Assembly (NCBI RefSeq): GCF_051903075.1
Contig: NZ_CP182422.1
Coordinates: 3,162,001-3,226,000, forward strand
Direction: 5' to 3'
Source of the DNA: Embleya sp051903075
Lineage (GTDB): Bacteria > Actinomycetota > Actinomycetes > Streptomycetales > Streptomycetaceae
DNA length: 64,000 nt
In this document: piece after piece, positions 7,853 to 15,706 of the stretch
Numbering within the stretch: position 1 is the stretch's first letter
Layout of the letters: every line of letters begins with the position of its first letter
The notes under the pieces: model-generated
Databases searched by the model: none
What the model saw: the letters and a program-made list of their open reading frames with translations, nothing else
What the model was told of the DNA's origin: nothing
Position numbers and translations under genes: made by a program

Positions 7853-9034
7853 TCAGACCCGGCTCACCCGCTGACACTCCCCCGGCACCCCATCCTCGAT
7901 CGGCTTGCTCCGGTCGTACGGGTCGACCGTCTTCGGCGACCCCGACGGCATCGTCGAATCGTCGTCCGAGAACTCCGGCCGCACGAAGCCGTCCAGGCGC
8001 GTGCACGAGCTGTTCGCCGCGTCGAACCCGACCTGCCCCACCGCGATCCGGCCGCGCACCGTCGCCTGATAGCGGGGCCCGCGATAGACCTTCGTCTCCA
8101 ACACCCGACGCACCACCGAGCGCGTCACCGTCGCGTCCGCCCCGCTGCCGGCCTTGGCCACCGGGTAGACGAACGAGTAGTCGGCGTGCACCGTCAGGGT
8201 GCCCTCGCCGTCGACGTCGTAGCTCGTGATGCCGTTGACCTTGACCACCCGGCCCACCTGCTCGATCTCCTTGGGATCGAACCTGGTCACCCACGAGACC
8301 GGGTTGTCCGGCTCCCATCGGTTCGTCCGCAGCGCGTCCTCGATCCGCGCGACCTGGCCGTCGGCCGGATCCAGGAGCGCGAGATAGCCGGCCGGCCGCC
8401 CGCCCGCGAGCACGTCGCGGTCCAGGTTGCCCGCGATCAGCAGCCGCCGGGTCAGGTCCAGCGCCTCGGTGACCTCGGCCGCGCTGTACCCGAGCACCGC
8501 CTTGACCTCGGGCAGGGTCAGACCCGCCTCGTTGTCCGCGTAGTTCACGGCCGGCGAGCCCGCGAACGGATTCTTCCGGGTGGGCCGGTCCGGATCGACA
8601 CCCCGGCGGTCCCCCGCCGACGGCACCGAAGTGGCCACCCCACTGACCGACGGCTGCACCATCGGATCGTCGCCCGCGGCCGTGTTCGACGTGCCGAACC
8701 AGCCGAACACCCGGTCCGGCGCGGCGGCGAAGGCCACCAGCGCAAGCACCGCGACGGTCACCAGGACCGTCTTCCACCGGCGCCGGCGCGGCGGCCGGCT
8801 CCCCCCGTCGGCCCGCCACGGGGTGTGCTGCGGCGGCTCGTTCGCCCATTTCCGGGCAAGCATGCGGGCCCGCGCGGACCCCTCGGTCGTGGTCGCGCCC
8901 CGGACGAAGTCCTCGTCGAACACGTACCCGGCGAACGGGTCGTTCGGGTCGGCCCCTCCCGACCCGGCGCCCGCCGGTCCATCCATCCGGTCGCGGCCGT
9001 CGCCTGCGTCCCGGTTCCCCCTCTGATCAGACAT
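7853..9034 (-). CDS. Single-pass membrane protein with large extracytoplasmic domain
   Basis: 393 aa of unknown function. The cytoplasmic N-terminus contains DPNDPFAGYVFDEDFVRGA, a motif I have seen in a streptomycete family of anchored proteins. An arginine patch (PPRRRRWK) precedes one membrane helix (about residues 88-107, VLVTVAVLALVAFAAA). A Ser/Pro linker and a 250-residue exported domain follow, with two late Cys residues that could pair. The start is an ATG (complement of CAT at 9032-9034). It is divergent from the double carboxymuconolactone decarboxylase-like gene and convergent with the DUF2797 gene. Confidence 0.75.
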   Translation of the reverse strand: MSDQRGNRDAGDGRDRMDGPAGAGSGGADPNDPFAGYVFDEDFVRGATTTEGSARARMLARKWANEPPQHTPWRADGGSRPPRRRRWKTVLVTVAVLALVAFAAAPDRVFGWFGTSNTAAGDDPMVQPSVSGVATSVPSAGDRRGVDPDRPTRKNPFAGSPAVNYADNEAGLTLPEVKAVLGYSAAEVTEALDLTRRLLIAGNLDRDVLAGGRPAGYLALLDPADGQVARIEDALRTNRWEPDNPVSWVTRFDPKEIEQVGRVVKVNGITSYDVDGEGTLTVHADYSFVYPVAKAGSGADATVTRSVVRRVLETKVYRGPRYQATVRGRIAVGQVGFDAANSSCTRLDGFVRPEFSDDDSTMPSGSPKTVDPYDRSKPIEDGVPGECQRVSRV

Positions 9035-9165
9035 CGGAGCAAGATAGCCGTGCCAACCGACAGGTCCGGGCTCATGTGACCCGGATCATGGTTTGCCGCC
9101 GAACCGGCATCTCGCGGACACGGATCATTGGCGGCACGGACACCGGAATCGGTCTCACACGCGCC

Positions 9166-9196
9166 TTGACTTCGAGTTCACTCCAACTCGTAGGCT
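9166..9196 (+). promoter_or_regulatory. MerR-type promoter with 19-bp spacer and internal dyad
   Basis: A -35 TTGACT (9166-9171) and -10 TAGGCT (9191-9196) are separated by 19 bp, longer than the usual 17. The spacer carries the perfect dyad CGAGTT-cactcc-AACTCG (9173-9190). This is the hallmark of promoters twisted into shape by MerR-family activators. The ATG of the next gene begins 8 nt after the -10, so the mRNA is probably leaderless. No merR gene is nearby. Confidence 0.75.
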
Positions 9197-9203
9197 CCCG
9201 ATC

Positions 9204-10082
9204 ATGAACAGCACGGGAGACACCACCACCGCCACCCTCACCGGCCCGAACGACCGCTACGAGCGCGGCCTGGCCGTCCTTCGACAGGTCGCCGGCCCCG
9301 AGCAGTCGACCGTGCTCGACGGCTTCGCCCAGATCGCGCCGGACCTGACCCGGTTCGTCGTCGAGTTCGGCTACGGCGACGTCTACACGCGGCCCGGACT
9401 GACGCTGCGCGAGCGGCAGTTGGCCACCATCGCCGCACTGGCCGCGCTCGGCAACGCGGCGCCGCAGTTGCGCTTCCACCTGGCCGGCGCGCTCAACGTC
9501 GGCTGCACGCGGCGCGAGATCGTCGAGACGCTGATCCACGTCACCCTCTACGCCGGTTTCCCGGCCGCGCTCAACGGACTGGGCGTGGCGCGCGAGGTGT
9601 TCGAGGCGTACCCGGACACCGCGACCGAGGATGCCGAGGCCGCCGGCGAGGGCCCGGACGCCGCCGAGACCACCGCCGACCGCTACCGCCGGGGGCTGAC
9701 CGCGCTCACTGAGATCGACGGGCACGCCGGCGAGCAGGTGGTCGCCTCGCTCCGGGACATCGCCCCCGATCTGGGCCGCTACGTGATCGAGTTCGCCTTC
9801 GGCGACGTCTACTCGCGCACCGGCCTGGACCTGCGTACCCGCGAACTCGCCACGATCGCGATGTGCACCGCGCTCGGCACGGTCGCGCCGCAACTGGCGG
9901 TGCACATCCACGGTCTGCTCAACGTCGGGGGCACCGAGGAGGACGTGGTCGAGACGATCACCCACATGGTCGGCTACGCCGGATTCCCCGCCGCGCTCAA
10001 CGGCATCGCCGTCGCCCGCACGGTGTTCGCCGAGCGGGCGGCCGCAGGTCAGGCGTCGACCGACTCCGCGACCGAGTCCTGA
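9204..10082 (+). CDS. Tandem carboxymuconolactone decarboxylase (AhpD-like) protein
   Basis: 292 aa holding two copies of the CMD/AhpD all-helical domain (about residues 20-130 and 165-280). Each copy has a D/TRFVVEFGYGDVYTRPGL-like segment, RE(R/L)ATIAA, a PQL...HLxGALNVG segment and a YAGFPAALNG end. The catalytic Cys pair of AhpD is not obvious, so a peroxidase role is doubtful. The family includes 4-carboxymuconolactone decarboxylases and thiol peroxidase partners. The start at 9204 is set by the promoter only 8 nt upstream. Control by a MerR regulator responding to a toxic or redox signal is likely. Its 3' end overlaps the convergent GNAT gene by 34 nt. Confidence 0.85.
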   Translation: MNSTGDTTTATLTGPNDRYERGLAVLRQVAGPEQSTVLDGFAQIAPDLTRFVVEFGYGDVYTRPGLTLRERQLATIAALAALGNAAPQLRFHLAGALNVGCTRREIVETLIHVTLYAGFPAALNGLGVAREVFEAYPDTATEDAEAAGEGPDAAETTADRYRRGLTALTEIDGHAGEQVVASLRDIAPDLGRYVIEFAFGDVYSRTGLDLRTRELATIAMCTALGTVAPQLAVHIHGLLNVGGTEEDVVETITHMVGYAGFPAALNGIAVARTVFAERAAAGQASTDSATES

Positions 10083-10603
10083 GGCAGCAGGTACACATCC
10101 CGGCCCTCCACGTCGACGAACGCGTCGCTCGGGCGGAAACCGACCCGGCGGGCCAGGGTCAGCGACGGCACGTTGTCCGCGTTGATCACCGCGAAGATCG
10201 GCACCGTCGGCAGCGTACGACGGGCCAGCGCGACGGTGACGTCGACCGCCTCCCGGGCCAGGCCCCGACCCCACGCGACCGGCGAGAAGCGGTAGTAGAG
10301 GTTGAACACCGGGACACCGTCGGGACGCAACCGCCGGGTCAACTGGGTCCCGGCGAAGCCGAACACCTCGGTGGGGCGCTCGCGCGACGCGACCGCGCAG
10401 TAGCCGATCCCGTCCCGCTCCCAGTCCTCGATCATCGTCCGTAGGAACTCGACGCCCGCCTCGGCCGACGGCATCGGCCCCTGCGGGTTGTAGCGGTTGG
10501 TCTCGGGATCCCCGTGCACGGCGAACACCGCCGCCGCGTCGTCGGGGTGGGGCCTGGTCAGGACCAGTCGTTCGGTCTCGGCGACCGTGATGCGAGTCGT
10601 CAC
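10049..10603 (-). CDS. GNAT-family N-acetyltransferase (RimJ/RimL type)
   Basis: A 184-aa acetyl-CoA-dependent acyltransferase. TERLVLTRPHPDDAAAVFAV is the usual RimJ/RimL-like N-terminus. AWGRGLAREAV is the acetyl-CoA pyrophosphate loop, and NVPSLTLARRVGF is the C-terminal motif. The substrate is unknown; the subgroup often modifies protein N-termini or small amines. The start is GTG at 10603. The last 34 nt overlap the convergent gene, so transcription of one may interfere with the other. Confidence 0.87.
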   Translation of the reverse strand: MTTRITVAETERLVLTRPHPDDAAAVFAVHGDPETNRYNPQGPMPSAEAGVEFLRTMIEDWERDGIGYCAVASRERPTEVFGFAGTQLTRRLRPDGVPVFNLYYRFSPVAWGRGLAREAVDVTVALARRTLPTVPIFAVINADNVPSLTLARRVGFRPSDAFVDVEGRDVYLLPQDSVAESVDA

Positions 10604-10684
10604 GCGCGTGCCGTTCGATTCGTTCGATGTGCGATAGGGGAGTCTGTACCGCGGGTTTCGTGCCCGCCCAGCCTAATCACCCGA

Positions 10685-11707
10685 TCACACGATCCGATGA
10701 TCGTCGGGGGTGATCGGCTCGTTCCCCTCGGCCCGCTGGTGGCGCGATCCGTCGATACCCACGCCCTCGCGGCGCAGGGCCCGGGTGCGGTGTTCGCGCG
10801 GGCTCATCCCCCGGACCCGCTTGAACGCCGTGCTGAGCGCGAACGCGTCGCCGTAGCCCACCTTTTCCGCGACCGCCCCGACCGTGGCCTCCGGTTGGCA
10901 CAGCAGGTCCGCGGCCAGCGACAGCCGCCAGGCGGTGAGGAACGCCATCGGCGGCTCGCCGATCAGTTCGCTGAACCGCCGCGCCAGCGCGGCCCGGGAC
11001 ACCCCGGCCGAGGCGGCCAACGACGCGACCGTCCACGGTTGTTCGGGGTTGTTGTAGATCAGGCACAACACGTGGCCGATCACCGGGTCGCGGTAGCCGC
11101 GGTACCAGCCCGGCGCGTCTGTTCCGGAACGGGCGAACCACGAGCGCAACATCGCGATCAGCAGCAGGTCGAGGAGGCGGTCCAGGACCGCCTCCTGGCC
11201 CGCCTCGTCCTTGACGATCTCGGTGGCCAGGAGCGGGATCACCGGGCAGTCCACCTCGTTCGCCCGGATCACCGCCAGGGTGGGCAGTGCCTCCAGGAGC
11301 GAACGGCTGACCTCGCCGGCCAGCTGGTAGGTCCCGGTCAGCATGATCGTCTCGGCCTCGGCGCTGTTGCCCCACGTGCGCACGCCGAGCGCCATCTCCT
11401 TGGCCAGGTCCCGCCCCTCGGGCGTGGTACAGCGCTGGCCGGGATGGATGATGATCTGCGGTTGTGTGTCCGGCTCGTCGGAGACCCGGTAGTGGTCGGG
11501 CCCGCGCACGATCGCCACGTCGCCGGCGGTCAGTCGCTCCGATTCGCCCCGGTCCAGCGCGATCCACGCATGGCCGCGCACCACCGCCACGACGGTCAGC
11601 GGCGCCTCGTCGTGAATGCGCATGGACCACGGCGCGCTGAGCATCGAACGGAGCAGGAAGGCGCCCTGCGCCCGGGGTCCGTTGAGCAGGCTCGCGAGAG
11701 CATCCAT
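10685..11707 (-). CDS. AraC-family transcriptional regulator with cupin sensor
   Basis: 340 aa. Residues 1-190 form an N-terminal cupin-like (AraC-binding/cupin_6) sensor. Two helix-turn-helix motifs sit in about 200-315: WTVASLAASAGVSRAALARR and AVAEKVGYGDAFALSTAFKR, ending RGMSPREHR. It is divergent from an NmrA-like gene followed by two DUF1772 membrane genes, 91 bp away, and most likely controls that unit. The intergenic stretch has an unusually A/T-rich portion (about 11715-11755) suited to an AraC site. The inducer is unknown. Confidence 0.9.
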   Translation of the reverse strand: MDALASLLNGPRAQGAFLLRSMLSAPWSMRIHDEAPLTVVAVVRGHAWIALDRGESERLTAGDVAIVRGPDHYRVSDEPDTQPQIIIHPGQRCTTPEGRDLAKEMALGVRTWGNSAEAETIMLTGTYQLAGEVSRSLLEALPTLAVIRANEVDCPVIPLLATEIVKDEAGQEAVLDRLLDLLLIAMLRSWFARSGTDAPGWYRGYRDPVIGHVLCLIYNNPEQPWTVASLAASAGVSRAALARRFSELIGEPPMAFLTAWRLSLAADLLCQPEATVGAVAEKVGYGDAFALSTAFKRVRGMSPREHRTRALRREGVGIDGSRHQRAEGNEPITPDDHRIV

Positions 11708-11798
11708 ACCCGCATCCTAGCGAAGATCAAGACGATCAAACATGTTATTGGGCGCTTCAGCGATGTTCACTCTCACCGCCGGGCCCTTGAATAGAGCC

Positions 11799-12662
11799 AT
11801 GACGACGAACGAACAGCACCTCGCGAACACCGCCGGCACCGACTACTCCACCACGCTGGTCGTGGGCGGAACCGGCAAGACCGGCCGCCGAATCGCCGCG
11901 AAACTGATCGAGCGGGGCCGCACGGTCCGCCTCGGTTCGCGCTCCGCGCCGATCCCCTTCGACTGGACCGACCGCACCACGTGGGCCCCGGCGCTGCGCG
12001 ACGTGGAGAAGGTGTACATCTCCTACCAGCCGGACATCGCCGCCCCCGGCGGCGCGGACACGGTCGGCGCGTTCGCCGATCTCGCGGCCGAGAGCGGCGT
12101 GCGGCATTTGGTCCTGCTGTCCGGCCGGGGCGAGCCCGAGGCGCAGGACGCCGAGGCCCGGGTGCGTGCCTCCGGCGCCCACTGGACCATCGTGCGGGCC
12201 TCCTTCTTCGCCCAGAACTTCGACGAGGGCGAGTTCCTCGGCCCGATCCTGGCGGGCGAGTTGGCGCTGCCCGTCGGAGCGGTGGGCGAGCCGTTCATCG
12301 ACGTGGAGGACATCGCCGACGTCGCGGTCGCCGCGCTCACCGAGGACGGGCACACCGGGCAGGTGTACGAGGTGACCGGGCCGCGGCTGCTGACCTTCGC
12401 CGACGCGGTGGCCGAGATCGCCCGCGCGTCGGGCCGCGAGATCGGCTACGTCCAGGTACCCCTGGAGGCATACACGGCGACCCTGACCGGGCACGGTGTT
12501 CCCGCCGAGGTCGTCGACCTGCTGGCCTTCCTGTTCGGCGAGGTCCTCGACGGACGCAACGCGCACGTGGCCGACGGTGTGCGCCGCGCGCTCGGCCGGG
12601 AACCCCGCGACTTCTCCGACTACGCACGCGACGCCGCCGCCCGCGGTGTCTGGAAGGTGTGA
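11799..12662 (+). CDS. NmrA-like NAD(P)-binding protein
   Basis: 287 aa with the Rossmann motif VVGGTGKTGRRIAAKLIERG (residues about 20-40), then GVRHLVLLSG and WTIVRASFFAQNFDEG. These are typical of the NmrA/atypical SDR group (quinone oxidoreductase 2-like). It lacks an obvious YxxxK pair, as in that group, so it may be a redox sensor or an NAD(P)H:quinone reductase. The ATG at 11799 is preferred to 11742 because homology begins there. It is translationally coupled to a DUF1772 gene (overlap of 4 nt) and probably induced by the divergent AraC protein. Confidence 0.85.
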   Translation: MTTNEQHLANTAGTDYSTTLVVGGTGKTGRRIAAKLIERGRTVRLGSRSAPIPFDWTDRTTWAPALRDVEKVYISYQPDIAAPGGADTVGAFADLAAESGVRHLVLLSGRGEPEAQDAEARVRASGAHWTIVRASFFAQNFDEGEFLGPILAGELALPVGAVGEPFIDVEDIADVAVAALTEDGHTGQVYEVTGPRLLTFADAVAEIARASGREIGYVQVPLEAYTATLTGHGVPAEVVDLLAFLFGEVLDGRNAHVADGVRRALGREPRDFSDYARDAAARGVWKV

Positions 12663-13144
12663 CCACGAGCGGCCCCCTGTTCGTCCTGACCGTGGTCGCG
12701 GCCATCGGCTGCGCCACGATGGGCGGAGTCTTCTACGGCTTCTCCTCCTTCGTGATGGCCGGTCTGGGCCGGCTCCCGGCGAACCAGGGGGCCGCGGCCA
12801 TGCGTGCGCTCAACATCGAGGCCCCCAAGCCGCCGCTGATGATCGGCCTGCTCGGCACCTCCCTGCTCTGCGCGGGCCTGGGCGTGACCGCGCTGGTGTC
12901 CTGGGACGGGGCGTACTCCGGCTACCTGATCGCCGGCGCGCTGAGCTACCTGATCGGCCCGCTCGGGCTGACCGCCGGCTACCACGTGCCGCGCAACAAC
13001 GCGCTGGACCGGGTCGAGCCGAACTCGCAGGCGGAGGAGCGCCTCTGGGCCACGTTCCCGACCGAGTGGGCCCGGGCGAACCACCTGCGCGCGCTGGGCG
13101 GCGTCGCCGCCGCGGTCTGCCTGACCCTCGCCCTCACCCGCTGA
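12659..13144 (+). CDS. DUF1772 membrane protein (anthrone-oxygenase-like)
   Basis: 161 aa with four predicted helices: VLTVVAAIGCATMGGVFYGF, LMIGLLGTSLLCAGLGVTAL, YLIAGALSYLIGPLGLTAGY and LGGVAAAVCLTLAL. A VPRNNALD loop and a late WARANHLRA match the DUF1772/anthrone oxygenase-like family (NxP-loop then W...N.R). The GTG overlaps the upstream stop (GTGTGA). The fungal family member oxidises anthrones; in bacteria the role is mostly unknown. A second paralogue follows directly. Confidence 0.82.
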   Translation: MTTSGPLFVLTVVAAIGCATMGGVFYGFSSFVMAGLGRLPANQGAAAMRALNIEAPKPPLMIGLLGTSLLCAGLGVTALVSWDGAYSGYLIAGALSYLIGPLGLTAGYHVPRNNALDRVEPNSQAEERLWATFPTEWARANHLRALGGVAAAVCLTLALTR

Positions 13145-13182
13145 CCTCTCGAGACCACCCATCCGAAAACGGGGACCCCGGC

Positions 13183-13740
13183 ATGACCCAGCCATCCACG
13201 CGGTCGTCCACACCACCAACCCGCACCGCCGCCATCGTGCTGGGCGCCGGTCTGGTCACCACCGGCCTCGTCGCCGGCCTCTACTTCTGCTTCGCGGTCG
13301 CGATCATGCCGGCCCTGGGCCACGTCGACGACCGCACCTTCATCGACTTCCTCCAGCAGGTCAACAGGAGCATCGAGAACCCGGTCTTCTTCTCCTGCTT
13401 CTTCGGCGCCCCGATTCTGGGCGTGATCTCCATCGTGCAGACCCGAAGGCTCGGCACCCCCGAGACCGTCCGCTGGATCATCGCCGGCGTCGCCCTGGCC
13501 TTCGTCGGCATGCTGATCACCATGGGCGGCAACATCCCGCTCAACAACAAGATCGACGACGCCGGCGACCCCGCGAAGGTCGTCGACCCGGCCAAACTCC
13601 GCGAAGACGTCGAAAACAGCTGGATAGCCTGGAACATAGCCAGAACCCTCTTCGCCACCGCCGGCCTCGCCGCCCTCACCCGAGCCACCCGCCTCCTCGC
13701 CCGAACCACCCGCGCCGAGCGCGCCGGCCGCGCCGCCTGA
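13183..13740 (+). CDS. DUF1772 membrane protein, second paralogue
   Basis: 185 aa with four helices. It carries the family signature GNIPLNNKID followed by W...N..RTLFATAGLAAL, closer to consensus than the first copy. An N-terminal Thr/Pro-rich tail precedes helix 1 (VLGAGLVTTGLVAGLYFCF). It begins 38 nt after the first DUF1772 gene. The last 50 codons again become A-rich (ATA, AGA, AAA), unlike the rest of the gene. It may act with the NmrA-like protein on an aromatic or quinone compound; that is inference. A strong terminator follows. Confidence 0.84.
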   Translation: MTQPSTRSSTPPTRTAAIVLGAGLVTTGLVAGLYFCFAVAIMPALGHVDDRTFIDFLQQVNRSIENPVFFSCFFGAPILGVISIVQTRRLGTPETVRWIIAGVALAFVGMLITMGGNIPLNNKIDDAGDPAKVVDPAKLREDVENSWIAWNIARTLFATAGLAALTRATRLLARTTRAERAGRAA

Positions 13741-13764
13741 GCCGCCCGAACCCACCCACCACAC

Positions 13765-13800
13765 GCCGAAGGCCCGCCCGATCCCGGGCGGGCCTTCGGC
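13765..13800. terminator. Bidirectional hairpin terminator
   Basis: A perfect 15-bp stem (left arm 13765-13779, right arm 13786-13800) with a 6-nt loop lies between the convergent DUF1772 and rtcB genes. There is no U run, as is usual in this group. Confidence 0.85.
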
Positions 13801-13846
13801 CGTGTCGCGTTCGCGTCCACCGGCTCGCGACCGGCGGACCCGGGCC

Positions 13847-15040
13847 TCAGCCCTTGACGCAGACCACCTGACGCAGTTCCGCGACCACCTCGACCAGGTC
13901 CTGCTGCTGCCGCATGACCTGCTCGATCTTCTTGTACGCGCCCGGGATCTCGTCCACGACGCCGGAGTCCTTGCGGCACTCCACGCCCTCGGTCTGCGCG
14001 GCGAGGTCGGCGACGGTGAACCGCTTCTTGGCGGCGTTGCGGCTCATCCGGCGACCGGCGCCGTGCGACGCGGAGTTGAACGCGGCCTCGTTGCCCAGAC
14101 CGCGGACGATGTAGGAGCGTGTGCCCATCGACCCCGGGATGATGCCGAGGTCGCCGGCCCCCGCGCGGATGGCGCCCTTGCGAGTCACCAGCAGGTCCAC
14201 CCCGTCGTACGTCTCCTCCGAAACGTAGTTGTGGTGACAGCTGATCGTCTCCTCGAAGGTCACCCGCGCCTTGCGGAACTCGCGCCGGATCACCTCCTGG
14301 TACAGGGCCATCATGATCGCCCGGTTCCGCGCCGCGTACTCCTGCGCCCAGTACAGGTCGGAGCGGTACGCCGCCATCTCCGGGGTGTCGCTCACGAACA
14401 CCGCGAGGTCGCGGTCGACGATGCCCTGGTTGTGCGGCAGCGACCGGGCCACCGACATGTGGTGGTCCGCCAATTCCTTGCCGATGTTGCGCGAGCCCGA
14501 GTGCAGCATGAGCCACACCGAATCGGATGTATCTACACAAAGCTCAACAAAGTGATTCCCGCCGCCGAGCGAGCCCATCTGCTTCGCGGCCCGGTCCCGG
14601 CGGAACTTCACCGCGTCGGCGACGTCGTCGAAGCGCCCCCAGAAGTCGGCCCAGCCGGCCGACCCGAGGCCGTACAGCTTGCTCGGGTCCACCTCCTCGC
14701 CGTGCATGCCCATCCCGACCGGGATGGCCCGCTCGATCTCGGACCGCACCCGGGACAGGTCGTCGGGCAGGTCGGCGGCGGTGAGCGAGGTCTTCACCGC
14801 GCTCATCCCGCAGCCGATGTCCACGCCGACCGCCGCCGGGCAGACGGCGTCGCGCATGGCGATGACCGAGCCGACCGTGGCGCCGCGGCCGTAGTGCACG
14901 TCGGGCATCACGGCGAGACCGTGCAGCCACGGCAGGGTGGTGATGTTGCGGAGCTGCTGCATGGCCTGGCCCTCGACCGCGGCCGGGTCGGTCCACATAC
15001 GAATCGGTACCCGGGTGCCGGGGACCTCGGTGTACGACAT
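13847..15040 (-). CDS. rtcB: RtcB-type RNA 3'-phosphate/5'-hydroxyl ligase
   Basis: Seals RNA ends carrying 2',3'-cyclic or 3'-phosphate to 5'-OH ends, using GTP and Mn2+. The 397 aa include the metal ligands Cys78 (DIGCGM), His163 (GGGNHFVEL), His180 (HSGSRNIGK) and His270 (SCHHNY), and the guanylated His326 (ASHGAGRRMSR). This is a complete active site. The start is ATG with an AGGAG site about 10 nt upstream. No archease or RtcA gene is adjacent. The 425 nt upstream are rich in hairpins and hold a possible short ORF (15218-15277). The likely role is RNA repair after stress cleavage. Confidence 0.96.
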   Translation of the reverse strand: MSYTEVPGTRVPIRMWTDPAAVEGQAMQQLRNITTLPWLHGLAVMPDVHYGRGATVGSVIAMRDAVCPAAVGVDIGCGMSAVKTSLTAADLPDDLSRVRSEIERAIPVGMGMHGEEVDPSKLYGLGSAGWADFWGRFDDVADAVKFRRDRAAKQMGSLGGGNHFVELCVDTSDSVWLMLHSGSRNIGKELADHHMSVARSLPHNQGIVDRDLAVFVSDTPEMAAYRSDLYWAQEYAARNRAIMMALYQEVIRREFRKARVTFEETISCHHNYVSEETYDGVDLLVTRKGAIRAGAGDLGIIPGSMGTRSYIVRGLGNEAAFNSASHGAGRRMSRNAAKKRFTVADLAAQTEGVECRKDSGVVDEIPGAYKKIEQVMRQQQDLVEVVAELRQVVCVKG

Positions 15041-15217
15041 GGGTGGGTCACTCTCCTGAGTGGATGGTGGTCAAACGTGAGCACGGCGGCTCGAAGTCTT
15101 GGGTGGCCGCCCCGGCGCACCCCGGGTAGTGGGCCCGGGTGCGCCACGGGGCAGCCGGTGGCGGGGACCGCAGGGTTGGCGACTGCGGGACCCGCGGAGC
15201 GGGAAACGAAGCAGGGG

Positions 15218-15277
15218 TTACACGCGGCGGGCCGAGGCACCCTTGACGGGGCGTCGGCCGAAGTCACGGAACCGCAC
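15218..15277 (-). CDS. Candidate 19-residue ORF in the rtcB leader
   Basis: A GTG start with a near-perfect Shine-Dalgarno sequence (GAGAGGAG ending 7 nt upstream) opens a reading frame MRFRDFGRRPVKGASARRV and then TAA. It is strongly basic (six Arg and one Lys). It lies 178 nt upstream of rtcB on the same strand. It could be a leader peptide or a small independent protein. Only the ribosome site and position support it; chance is possible. Confidence 0.3.
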   Translation of the reverse strand: MRFRDFGRRPVKGASARRV

Positions 15278-15429
15278 CGGCTCGCTCCTCTCCCTACGGG
15301 ACGGGACACACGGAGGCCCCGTCGTTGGCTCGGCCTCCATCAAGCCACGGCAACGCCGCACCCCGCAAAGGGTTTTCCGGTGCGCGCGGCGAGCCCCGCG
15401 CACGCCCCCGGGACACACCGCGCGCCGCT

Positions 15430-15458
15430 GTGACACCCGACCCGGGCGGGCGTACATT
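15430..15458 (+). promoter_or_regulatory. Vegetative-type promoter of the small membrane gene
   Basis: -35 GTGACA (15430-15435), a 17-bp spacer and -10 TACATT (15453-15458). The ATG of the next gene is 8 nt further on, so the transcript is probably leaderless. Confidence 0.55.
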
Positions 15459-15466
15459 CCCGATGC

Positions 15467-15685
15467 ATGTTCGTCGTCGGGGTAGCCGCGTGGATCACCG
15501 CCGTCGCCTGTGTCGTGTTCGGGCGCGATCGGCATCGGCAGCGGGTGCCTCCGGTGGTCCGCGACTTCGACGGCGACGGGCCGCTGGAGCGCACCGAGTT
15601 CCCCCGACCCGCCCGGGCCGGGTGGATCGCCGGCGCCGCCGCGGCGCTGGTCGGCTCGGCGGCGTTCGTGCTCAGCGTCAGGTGA
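15467..15685 (+). CDS. Small two-helix membrane protein
   Basis: 72 aa of unknown function. The first helix (FVVGVAAWITAVACVVFG) is immediately N-terminal. A charged loop RDRHRQRVPPVVRDFDGDG follows, and a second helix (AGWIAGAAAALVGSAAFVLS) ends three residues from the C-terminus. High third-position GC supports coding. The promoter at 15430-15458 points to a leaderless mRNA. It is convergent with purU, 21 nt apart. Confidence 0.7.
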   Translation: MFVVGVAAWITAVACVVFGRDRHRQRVPPVVRDFDGDGPLERTEFPRPARAGWIAGAAAALVGSAAFVLSVR

Positions 15686-15706
15686 GGCGCCCGGACGCGG
15701 GCCGGG

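Larger units (their letters stand above)
15041..15466. other. Structured gap upstream of rtcB
   Basis: This 426-bp gap holds a strong bulged hairpin at 15109-15152, whose GGCGCACC- and GCCCCG-type arms pair across a TAGTGGG loop. A 7-bp stem GGAGGCC/GGCCTCC lies at 15312-15338. A candidate 19-codon ORF runs on the minus strand (15218-15277), and the promoter of the + strand gene at 15467 is at its end. It may be a long rtcB leader or contain an RNA; I cannot name a known family. Confidence 0.45.
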
